A stretch of DNA of 18,841 nt, from positions 1-18,841 of the forward strand of contig CAXBRB010000025.1 of the NCBI GenBank assembly GCA_963977795.1, read 5' to 3'. Source of the stretch: Bog-756 sp963977795. GTDB taxonomy: Bacteria; Actinomycetota; Acidimicrobiia; Acidimicrobiales; RAAP-2. Below, in pieces: positions 12,680 to 18,841 of this stretch. The position numbers and the translations under genes are program-made. The notes below the pieces were generated by a model, which worked only from the letters and a program-made list of their open reading frames with translations, did not search any database and was not told the DNA's origin. Positions within the stretch are counted from its first letter, which is position 1, and each line of letters starts with the position of its first letter.

Positions 12680-13320
12680 CCGACACCGCCCGCACGCCCA
12701 CCTTCGGCCCGTCGGCCCTCCTGACCCCGGCCAACGCCATCACCGTGGTCCGCCTGCTGGCCACCCCGGTGCTGATCGTCCTCATCCTGCGCTGGGGGGC
12801 CAGCTGGTTCACCTTCGTCTTCGGCGGCATCCTGGCCTTCAGCGACGGGATCGACGGATGGGTGGCCCGCAAGCAGGGCTCGACCCGGTCGGGGGCCTTC
12901 CTCGACCCGCTGGCCGACAAGGTCGCCGTGCTCGGCGCCCTGGCCGCCCTGGTGGCCAAGGGGATCGTCTGGTGGCTGCCCGTGGCCATCATCGCCGTCC
13001 GCGAGATCGCCATGAGCGTCTACCGCTCGGTGGTGGGCCGCCAGGGCGTCTCCATCCCGGCCAGCCGCACGGCCAAGATCAAGACCCTGGTGCAGGACCT
13101 GGCCATCGGCGCCTGCCTGGCCCCGCCGCTGGCGGGCCGCTGGACGTTGCTCAACGCCGGGATGTGGGTGGCCACCGTGCTCACCGTGTGGACCGGCGTC
13201 GAATACTGGGTCGACGGCCGGCGCATGCTGGCCGAGCGGGCCGCTGCGGCACGGACCGATGCCGCACAGTCCGACGCCGACGGGGCCGGGAGCGGCCGGC
13301 ATCCCGACCGGGGGGCCTGA
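12676..13320 (+). CDS. pgsA: CDP-diacylglycerol-glycerol-3-phosphate 3-phosphatidyltransferase (PgsA family)
   Basis: 214 residues from GTG 12676, overlapping rimO. This integral membrane enzyme of the CDP-alcohol phosphatidyltransferase family makes phosphatidylglycerol phosphate from CDP-diacylglycerol and glycerol-3-phosphate. The family signature is complete: D57-x2-D60-G-x2-A-R65-x7-G73-x3-D77-x3-D81, the two aspartate pairs binding metal and CDP. 'FLDPLADK' after it is typical of PgsA. Hydrophobic segments at about 20-39, 43-56, 82-97, 99-117 and 145-175 fit six short membrane helices. The last 35 residues (RAAAARTDAAQSDADGAG...) are a polar tail. Paralogues in actinobacteria make other phospholipids, so the exact alcohol is likely but not certain. 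It is followed after three bases by cinA. Confidence 0.9.
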   Translation: MTDTARTPTFGPSALLTPANAITVVRLLATPVLIVLILRWGASWFTFVFGGILAFSDGIDGWVARKQGSTRSGAFLDPLADKVAVLGALAALVAKGIVWWLPVAIIAVREIAMSVYRSVVGRQGVSIPASRTAKIKTLVQDLAIGACLAPPLAGRWTLLNAGMWVATVLTVWTGVEYWVDGRRMLAERAAAARTDAAQSDADGAGSGRHPDRGA

Positions 13321-13323
13321 GCC

Positions 13324-14598
13324 GTGCGCATCGAGATCGTGGCCGTCGGCACCGAGCTGCTGCTCGGACAGATTGCCGACACCAACTCCCAGTGGCTGGG
13401 CGAGCACCTGGCCGCCATCGGGGTCTCCTCCCACTTCCACCAGGCGGTGGGGGACAACCACGAGCGGATCGTCCTGGCCTTCCGGACGGCCCTGGCCCGC
13501 AGCGACGGGGTCATCGTCTGCGGCGGGCTCGGGCCGACCCACGACGACATCACCCGGGAGGCCATCGCCGAGGTGATGGCCGTCCCCCTGGTCCGGGACG
13601 ACACGGTGGTGGCAGCCATCCGGGCCATGTTCGAGTCCCGGGGACGGACCATGCCCGAGACCAACCTCCGCCAGGCCGACGTGCCCGAGGGGGCCGAGCT
13701 CATCCGCCAGACCATGGGGACGGCCCCCGGGCTCATCTGCCCGGTGGGCCACAAGGTCGTCTACGCCGTGCCCGGCGTCCCCTACGAGATGGCCGACATG
13801 TTCACCCGTGCCATCGCCCCGGACCTCCAGCGCCGCCTGGCCGCGCAGGGCGAGTCGGCCGGGACCATCGCCAGCCGGGTCATCCGGACCTGGGGCATGA
13901 GCGAGTCGGGCCTGGCCGAGGCGCTGGCCGACCACATCGCCGGCCTCGACGGGGCCGACGGCGGGGCGACCATCGCCTTCCTGGCCAGCGGGATCGAGGG
14001 GATCAAGGTCCGGGTCACCGTGCGGGCCGACGACGAGGCGGCTGCTGCGGCGGCACTCGACCGGGAGGAGGCGGCGGTGCGGTCCGTGCTGGCCGCCACC
14101 GGCGGGGACGTCGTCTTCGGCATCGACGACGAGGCCATCGAGGACGCCGTGGCCCGGGTGCTGACCGCCGCCGGCCAGACCCTGGGCCTGGCCGAGTCGC
14201 TGACCGGTGGCCTGGCCGCAGCCCGGCTGGTGAACGTGCCGGGTGCGTCGGCGTGGTTCCGGGGCTCGGTCGTCTCCTATGCCTCCGAGGTGAAGTTCGA
14301 CGTCCTCGGCGTGCCCGAGGGTCCGGTGGTGTCCGAGGCGGCGGCCCGGGCCATGGCCGAGGGCGCCCGCCGGGTCCTCGGTGCCGACGTGGGCCTCTCG
14401 ATCACCGGGGTGGCCGGGCCCGGGACCCAGGACGGCCAGCCTCCCGGGACGGTCTTCGTCGGCCTGGCCCGGGAGGGGCACGAGACGGTGGCCGTCCCCT
14501 TCACCGTGCCCGGCGACCGGGCCCGGGTGCGCCAGTATGCGGCGATCTCGGCGCTGGACCTGCTGCGGCGGTCCCTCCGCGGGAGCCCGACGAACTGA
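13324..14598 (+). CDS. cinA: CinA family protein (MoCF-like domain plus NMN amidohydrolase domain)
   Basis: 424 residues from GTG 13324. The N-terminal COG1058 domain starts MRIEIVAVGTELLLGQIADTNSQWL and has GGLGPTHDDIT (67-77), the nucleotide-binding loop linked to ADP-ribose pyrophosphatase activity. The C-terminal PncC domain (from about 272) deamidates nicotinamide mononucleotide to nicotinate mononucleotide. The residues expected for that reaction are Ser292 (LAESLTGGLAAARL), Tyr319 and Lys324 (VVSYASEVKFDVLGV); the usual Cys of AESCTGG is Leu here. So it recycles pyridine nucleotides. It is the last gene of rimO-pgsA-cinA and ends convergently 49 bases from the DUF3048 gene. Being near recA is common for cinA, but here another gene lies between. 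Confidence 0.95.
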   Translation: MRIEIVAVGTELLLGQIADTNSQWLGEHLAAIGVSSHFHQAVGDNHERIVLAFRTALARSDGVIVCGGLGPTHDDITREAIAEVMAVPLVRDDTVVAAIRAMFESRGRTMPETNLRQADVPEGAELIRQTMGTAPGLICPVGHKVVYAVPGVPYEMADMFTRAIAPDLQRRLAAQGESAGTIASRVIRTWGMSESGLAEALADHIAGLDGADGGATIAFLASGIEGIKVRVTVRADDEAAAAAALDREEAAVRSVLAATGGDVVFGIDDEAIEDAVARVLTAAGQTLGLAESLTGGLAAARLVNVPGASAWFRGSVVSYASEVKFDVLGVPEGPVVSEAAARAMAEGARRVLGADVGLSITGVAGPGTQDGQPPGTVFVGLAREGHETVAVPFTVPGDRARVRQYAAISALDLLRRSLRGSPTN

Positions 14599-14647
14599 CC
14601 CGCCCCATCTGACCCCTCCCGGTCCGGCCCTCGGCCCCGGGCCCGGC

Positions 14648-15883
14648 TCAGTACCGGGTCTTGCCCCCGCCCGAGGTGGCCGGCTTGGTGGTGGTCGGCC
14701 TGGCGGGCGCCGTGGTCGAGGGTGCCGTGGGCGCGGGGGCCGCCGCCGACACGTCCACGGCGACGCCCTGGGGGACCAGCTCGACCCAGGTGCCGCCCGG
14801 CGCCAGCGCGATGGGCTGGCCCGAGGTGTCGGTCAGGGCCGCCGGCTGGGTGAGGTCGGACCGGGTCCATGTGCCCGAGATGGCGGCGCCGTTGCGGAGC
14901 ACCACCACGGGGCCGGTGCCGACGGCGTTCACCTGGATCTCCCGGCCGCCCTGGGAGTTCTCGACCCACGAGCCCACCGAGGTCTCCACCGTCATGGCCA
15001 CCACGTTGCTGGTCCCGGTCTGGACACCGTTGAGCAGCAGGTCGGGACCGGTGGCGTAGGAGCGGAGGTAGGTGCCGGTCTTGGGATTCCACGTCCAGGT
15101 GACGTCGGCGTCGGTGGAGAAGGGGATGTGGATGCTCTGGCCCGACCCGATGGCCACCTGGGGCGGGAGCCCGGCGCTGTAGGTGAAGATCGGCGCCGGC
15201 GGGGTGACGTCGGTGCCGGCCAGGGCCCAGCCCGGCCCGGTGGCCATGAAGGTGTCGTACGGAGCGCTCCGGCCCGGCGGGTTGGTGACCACGGCGCCGA
15301 ACCCCCCGCCCAGGACGTTCTTGTCCTGGACCGGCACCAGGCCCAGCAGGTCGATGACGGGCTGAATCCCGCCGGCGTGGAAGAAGAGCGGGTTGGAGAG
15401 CTGGGCGAGGATGCCGGCGTCGGGCTGACGGGCCGAGCGCATGTCGCCCACCAGGTCGGCGCCGTGGCACTGGAACACGGCCACCAGGCGGGTGTACGCG
15501 CCCTCGACCGGCTCCTCGAAGACGACGTCGGCCTGGTTCAGACCGGCCGAGGGCCGGTCGCCCGAGTAGTTCCCGATCTTGACGGCCAGTGCGGGCCGGC
15601 CGGGCACCACGCCGCCCGGCGCCGGCGTCCCGGTCAGCGGGCACGGCGGCGGCGGAGCGGTCGGGACCGGCGGCGGGGTGGTGGTGGTGGGGGCGGCCTT
15701 CGTCGCCTTGTGCCCCGCTGTCACCGCGGCGGCGATCCCCACGGCCACGACCAGGGCGGCCACGGCGCCGAGGATCCACCACCACGTCTTCGAGCCCTGG
15801 CCCTGGGTCCGGCGCTCCTTGCGGGTGAGGCCGTCGGTGCTGTCGGCGGGGGTTCCGGGCGGGGTGGTCTCGTCGTCGGCCAT
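14648..15883 (-). CDS. DUF3048 (YerB-like) membrane-anchored protein
   Basis: 411 residues from ATG 15883-15881. After a charged cytosolic start (RKERRTQGQGSK), residues 33-56 form one membrane helix (WWWILGAVAALVVAVGIAAAV), then a Thr/Pro-rich linker (60-85) with Cys81. There is no lipobox in the usual place, so anchoring is by the helix. The DUF3048 domain follows: RPALAVKIGNYSGDRPSAGLNQADVVFEEPVEGAYTRLVAVFQ, then DMRSARQPDAGILAQLSNPLFFHAGG, and the second half with YSAGLPPQVAIGSG and WTWNPKTGTYLRSY. The C-terminus is a Pro/Ala/Thr tail. Family function is unknown; it would lie outside the membrane. It runs against cinA and away from recA, breaking the cinA-recA order. Confidence 0.85.
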   Translation of the reverse strand: MADDETTPPGTPADSTDGLTRKERRTQGQGSKTWWWILGAVAALVVAVGIAAAVTAGHKATKAAPTTTTPPPVPTAPPPPCPLTGTPAPGGVVPGRPALAVKIGNYSGDRPSAGLNQADVVFEEPVEGAYTRLVAVFQCHGADLVGDMRSARQPDAGILAQLSNPLFFHAGGIQPVIDLLGLVPVQDKNVLGGGFGAVVTNPPGRSAPYDTFMATGPGWALAGTDVTPPAPIFTYSAGLPPQVAIGSGQSIHIPFSTDADVTWTWNPKTGTYLRSYATGPDLLLNGVQTGTSNVVAMTVETSVGSWVENSQGGREIQVNAVGTGPVVVLRNGAAISGTWTRSDLTQPAALTDTSGQPIALAPGGTWVELVPQGVAVDVSAAAPAPTAPSTTAPARPTTTKPATSGGGKTRY

Positions 15884-15890
15884 CGACCTG

Positions 15891-15896
15891 ACGCTA
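15891..15896 (-). promoter_or_regulatory. -10-like element (TAGCGT) for the DUF3048 gene, leaderless type
   Basis: TAGCGT on the minus strand, seven bases before the ATG at 15883. It is identical to the element used to choose the Nudix start. Confidence 0.55.
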
Positions 15897-15964
15897 CCCC
15901 CCGGCGGGTCCCGCCCCGGGCCGGTCCGGGGGTGCCCCCGGGTCCCAGGGCCCGGGATCCCACA

Positions 15965-15980
15965 TCGAACATGCGTTCGG
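15965..15980. promoter_or_regulatory. SOS box (LexA operator) of recA
   Basis: TCGAACATGCGTTCGG contains GAAC-N4-GTTC, the LexA site of actinobacteria and Bacillus type. It directly precedes the recA -10 element, so LexA would cover the promoter. Damage-induced LexA cleavage would then raise recA expression. Confidence 0.9.
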
Positions 15981-15983
15981 GTC

Positions 15984-15989
15984 TAGGGT
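15984..15989 (+). promoter_or_regulatory. recA -10 element (TAGGGT)
   Basis: TAGGGT lies three bases after the SOS box and about 130 bases before the recA ATG, giving a leader of about 125 bases. No clear -35 hexamer is seen at the expected place (about 15961). Confidence 0.5.
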
Positions 15990-16106
15990 GGCGCCGTCGG
16001 ACGGCGACCCATCGTCCGAGGCCTCCGGTGCCAGGCTCGGCACCGGGACGGGGACGGCGTCACACCCCATCCGTACCGTCCGCAGGGCCAAGCGAACGGC
16101 AGCACA

Positions 16107-16112
16107 GAGGAG
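16107..16112 (+). promoter_or_regulatory. recA ribosome binding site
   Basis: GAGGAG, eight bases before the ATG at 16121. It fixes the recA start; the open frame that extends far upstream through the SOS box is not coding. Confidence 0.8.
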
Positions 16113-16120
16113 AAGAAGCG

Positions 16121-17182
16121 ATGGAACGTGACAAGGCGCTGGACATGGCCCTCGGCCAGATCGAGAAGCAGTTCGGCAAGGGCTCGATCATGCGGATGGG
16201 CGAGAACCTCAACATGAACATCGAGGCCATCCCGACCGGTGCGCTCGCCCTCGACCTCGCCCTCGGCATCGGCGGGCTCCCCCGGGGCCGCATCGTCGAG
16301 ATCTTCGGCCCCGAGTCCTCGGGCAAGTCCACCCTGGCCATGCACGTCGTGGCCGAGGCCCAGCGCAACGGCGGGATCTGCGCCTACATCGACGCCGAGC
16401 ACGCCATGGACCCCGTCTACGCCAAGGCCATCGGCGTCAACATCGACGACCTCCTGATCTCCCAGCCCGACACCGGTGAGCAGGCGCTGGAGATCGCCGA
16501 CATGCTGATCCGCTCCGGCGCCCTCGACGTCCTCGTGGTCGACTCGGTGGCGGCGCTGACCCCGCGGGCCGAGATCGAGGGGGAGATGGGCGACTCCCAC
16601 GTCGGCCTGCAGGCCCGACTGATGTCCCAGGCCCTGCGCAAGCTCACGGGGACCCTCAACAAGTCCCAGACCATCGCCGTCTTCATCAACCAGCTCCGCG
16701 AGAAGATCGGCGTCATGTACGGCTCGCCGGAGGTGACCCCGGGCGGCCGGGCCCTGAAGTTCTACTCGTCGGTCCGCCTCGACATCCGCCGGATCGAGAC
16801 CATCAAGGACGGGGCCGACCAGGTCGGGAACCGGACTCGGGTCAAGGTGGTGAAGAACAAGTGCGCCCCGCCCTTCAAGCAGGCGGAGTTCGACATCGCC
16901 TTCGGCCGGGGCATCAGCCGCGAGGGCTCGCTGCTCGACGTCGGCGTGGAGCTGGGCTTCGTCAAGAAGTCGGGTGCCTGGTTCACCTACGAGGGCGAGC
17001 AGCTCGGCCAGGGCCGGGAGAACGTCAAGAACTTCCTGATCGAGAACCCCCAGCTGATGGCCGAGATCGACGAGCGCATCCGTGAGCACCTGGCCGCCCA
17101 GAACGCCGCCAAGGCCGCCGAGGCCGCCGGTGAGGGGGCCCACGACCTCGACCTCGACGACCAGCCGATCACCCTCGACTGA
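16121..17182 (+). CDS. recA: Recombinase RecA
   Basis: 353 residues from ATG 16121. RecA forms ATP-dependent filaments on single-stranded DNA for homologous recombination and stimulates LexA self-cleavage. Visible features are Walker A GPESSGKST (63-71), the Walker B strand LDVLVVDSVAAL (about 138-149), loop L1 around EGEMGDSHVGLQARLMSQALRKL, loop L2 after FINQLREKIGVMYGSPEVTPGGRALKFYSS, and the conserved C-terminal AFGRGISREGSLLDVGVELGFVKKSGAWF. The tail ends in the usual acidic stretch (DLDLDDQPITLD). No intein interrupts it. There is no recX after it; instead a gene on the other strand converges. Confidence 0.99.
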   Translation: MERDKALDMALGQIEKQFGKGSIMRMGENLNMNIEAIPTGALALDLALGIGGLPRGRIVEIFGPESSGKSTLAMHVVAEAQRNGGICAYIDAEHAMDPVYAKAIGVNIDDLLISQPDTGEQALEIADMLIRSGALDVLVVDSVAALTPRAEIEGEMGDSHVGLQARLMSQALRKLTGTLNKSQTIAVFINQLREKIGVMYGSPEVTPGGRALKFYSSVRLDIRRIETIKDGADQVGNRTRVKVVKNKCAPPFKQAEFDIAFGRGISREGSLLDVGVELGFVKKSGAWFTYEGEQLGQGRENVKNFLIENPQLMAEIDERIREHLAAQNAAKAAEAAGEGAHDLDLDDQPITLD

Positions 17183-17258
17183 ACCGCCCGGCGGACCGGG
17201 CCGGCACTGCGCTGGTCCGGTCCGACAGGGCACCATCGCCGGCCCGGGCTGCCTCTGG

Positions 17259-17286
17259 CGTCCCGGGCCGCTGCGCGCCCGGGACG
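17259..17286. terminator. Bidirectional terminator hairpin between recA and the DMF-amidase-like gene
   Basis: cgtcccgggc (17259-17268) and gcccgggacg (17277-17286) form a perfect 10-bp stem with an 8-base loop. It stands between two convergent stop codons (17182 and 17301). Confidence 0.6.
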
Positions 17287-17300
17287 TGGGCCTGCCCTGG

Positions 17301-18841
17301 TCAGCCCGGGTAGGCGGCCCGCCAGGTCCCCGTGGAGGGATGGGTGGCCCCGGCCGGCCCGTTGCCCAGCGCCCCGTAGAGGTTGAGCATGATGCGCAGG
17401 AGGACCGGCGTGACCCCCGGGACGGCGGAGGGGAGCACGTTGGACGGGATCAGCGGGGCGTTCGACAGCTGGCCCACCCAGGAGGCGTTGCCCGAGCCGA
17501 AGACCCCGCCGCCCGGGGTCGCCGTGTACCAGGTCACGTCCGAGAAGGTGTGGCCCCGGTTGGGCACCGGCGAGTGGGCCACGACGTCCACGTTGGTCGG
17601 CGCCGAGCTCCCCGGGACGTAGTGGTCGAACTCGCCGAGGACGACGTTGGGGAGGTGCTGGCCGGTCTGGAGCCCGGTGCCGGCCAGCAGCCAGTGGCTT
17701 CCGTCGGCGATGACCATGTCGGCGTGGGCGTCGACGTCCTGGTAGGTCGAGCCCACCAGCTGCGCCTCGGAGTTGTTCACCGGGGCCTGGTCCCAATTGA
17801 CCGTCACCACGGCGTTGTCGACGCCGGTCATGGGGTCCTCGGCCGCCGACTTGTAGCAGACGATCTGCCGGTCGGGTCCGAGCGGGGAGGGCTGCACCCG
17901 GATCTGGCGGTAGCAGGCGTTGGCTCCCAGGAAGGCGATGTTGCACCCCTGCTGGACGGCCGTCTCGGCGCCGTTGCGCATGGCCGCCGACCAGTATTCG
18001 TCGTGGCCGAGGGTGATCAGCCCCCGGTGGGCGGCCAGGCGCTCGGGGTGGGCGTGGAGGTCGAGGTCGGTCCAGTAGGTCACGTCGAGGCCGAGCCGCT
18101 CCACGTCGAAGATGACGGGGAGCTCGTTGCCCACCAGGTCGGCAGCACCCGAGGCCCAGTCGTGGTCGTAGGGGCGGTCGAAGGAGACCACCCGGGCCCG
18201 GTTGGCATAGGTCGCCCCGCCCGAGGCGTGGGTGTAGGTCAGGGCGCCGCCCTTGTTCCCGTAGTAGAGGGAGTAGCCGCCCCACCGGTTGTAGGCCTGC
18301 CAGGAGGCCACGCCCTGCTGGACGACGATGGCGGCCCGGGACGTGTCGTCACGGATGCACAGCGGCACGAAGGACTGCTCGCTGGCCGTCCCCACCAGCT
18401 TGAGCAGGTAGACGCCGGGCGGCCAGGCCCGGTCGACGGGGAACGAGATCGACGGGACCCACCGGCACTCCACCGTGTTCGTCGGGGCGACCAGCACCGG
18501 GGCGTCCTGGCGGGTGCCCGGGACCGGCTCGGACTGCCACACCAGGCGGCCCCCCACCCCCTGGTACCAGCCCATCCGGTAGGCCTCGACGTGGAACGAC
18601 GGGGACTTGGTGCTGACGTAGAGGGTGACGGTGTCCCCGGCGGTGGCGCTGACGTGGTCGGCGTAGCCCTCGATGTCGCCGGCGGCCTGGGGCGTGGTCA
18701 CCCACCAGGCCGTGCCCTGCTTGGCGTTCTCGGCCACCACGGCCGGCGAGGTGGGGAGGGACACGCCGTCGACCACCGTCGTGGTGGCCCGGGGAGGGGC
18801 GGTGGCGCTGACGTGGTCGGCGTAGCCCTCGATGTCGCCGG
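17301..18841 (-). CDS. N,N-dimethylformamidase beta-subunit-like protein, 5' end outside window
   Basis: 512 residues are visible, ending at TGA 17303-17301; the frame is open to the right edge, so the start is outside. The sequence matches the domain family named after the large subunit of N,N-dimethylformamidase: ENAKQGTAWWVT, GDIEGYADHVSATAGDTVTLYVSTKSPSFHVEAYRMGWYQGVGGRLVW (an N-terminal beta-sandwich), then FVPLCIRDDTSRAAIVVQQGVASWQAYNRWGGYSLYYG, RVVSFDRPYDHDW, ELPVIFDVERLGLDVTYWTDLDLHAHPERL, LITLGHDEYWSAAMRNGAETAVQQGCNIAFLGANACYRQI. This central Rossmann-like core carries the GHDEYWS motif. In actinobacteria such proteins are usually secreted; the 'TTTVV..' run would follow a signal peptide. 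The substrate is unknown, and DMF should not be assumed. Confidence 0.82.
   Translation of the reverse strand, partial: GDIEGYADHVSATAPPRATTTVVDGVSLPTSPAVVAENAKQGTAWWVTTPQAAGDIEGYADHVSATAGDTVTLYVSTKSPSFHVEAYRMGWYQGVGGRLVWQSEPVPGTRQDAPVLVAPTNTVECRWVPSISFPVDRAWPPGVYLLKLVGTASEQSFVPLCIRDDTSRAAIVVQQGVASWQAYNRWGGYSLYYGNKGGALTYTHASGGATYANRARVVSFDRPYDHDWASGAADLVGNELPVIFDVERLGLDVTYWTDLDLHAHPERLAAHRGLITLGHDEYWSAAMRNGAETAVQQGCNIAFLGANACYRQIRVQPSPLGPDRQIVCYKSAAEDPMTGVDNAVVTVNWDQAPVNNSEAQLVGSTYQDVDAHADMVIADGSHWLLAGTGLQTGQHLPNVVLGEFDHYVPGSSAPTNVDVVAHSPVPNRGHTFSDVTWYTATPGGGVFGSGNASWVGQLSNAPLIPSNVLPSAVPGVTPVLLRIMLNLYGALGNGPAGATHPSTGTWRAAYPG
18639..18682. repeat. 44-base exact direct repeat, inner copy
   Basis: Identical to 18798-18841 at an offset of 159 bases (53 codons), encoding GDIEGYADHVSATA in both places. 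This inner copy is in the position expected from the family. Confidence 0.9.
18798..18841. repeat. 44-base exact direct repeat, copy at the window end
   Basis: The copy runs exactly to the last base, so its true length is unknown. In the predicted protein it precedes the PPRATTTVV linker where a signal peptide would be expected. An assembly edge effect is as likely as a real repeat. Confidence 0.9.

Noticed and set aside
14599..14647. A terminator between cinA and the DUF3048 gene
   Set aside because: The gap has GC-rich short palindromes (such as ccgggcccgg) but no stem long enough to call.
14381..16120. Upstream extension of the recA frame
   Set aside because: It runs through the SOS box, promoter and the opposite-strand DUF3048 gene. 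The ribosome binding site and family start point to ATG 16121.

Overview
The window is a high-GC chromosomal segment from an actinobacterium. Hand-counted 60-base blocks run at about 70-78% G+C over most of it. The HrcA/CIRCE-controlled groEL, a LexA box of the GAAC-N4-GTTC type in front of recA, a chlorite-dismutase-family HemQ, the order rimO-pgsA-cinA-...-recA, and many genes whose start codon lies 6-8 bases after a TAnnnT hexamer (leaderless starts) all fit Actinobacteria. I lean towards the class Acidimicrobiia, but that is inference and no single gene proves it.

Layout. Bases 1-1048 have clearly lower G+C (52-62% in blocks I counted). They hold the tail of a GNAT acetyltransferase (+) and a flavin split-barrel protein (-). 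That gene is bracketed by two copies of a 33-base sequence that is the 3' end of the next gene, another GNAT (-). Then come a Nudix hydrolase (-), a divergent small Cys-containing protein (+), and a probable four-gene operon on the minus strand: hemQ, larE, a stand-alone NIL-domain protein and a methyltransferase. groEL, also on the minus strand, lies upstream of this operon and is separated from it by a 12-bp perfect hairpin. It has a CIRCE operator and no groES beside it.

Next are a class I glutamine amidotransferase (-), a tRNA-Ser(GCT) (+) with a 13-bp terminator-like hairpin, and a cluster of 28-base tandem repeats. These are followed by a two-gene plus-strand unit: a PLP lyase/decarboxylase resembling sphingosine-1-phosphate lyase, and an FGGY carbohydrate kinase. 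The housekeeping run rimO-pgsA-cinA (+, overlapping or 3 bp apart) follows, then a DUF3048 membrane-anchored protein (-), SOS-controlled recA (+), and the 3' part of a gene for an N,N-dimethylformamidase-beta-like secreted or surface enzyme (-) that runs off the right edge.

The points most worth a second look are: the kinase plus S1P-lyase-like pair, which could act as a phosphorylate-then-cleave module; the hemQ-larE-NIL operon, joining haem synthesis to sulfur-insertion chemistry; an exact 60-bp in-frame tandem duplication just after the CxxC motif of LarE; the duplicated GNAT tail flanking a low-GC gene; and the repeated hairpin units after the tRNA. I see no CRISPR array, transposase, integrase or prophage gene.
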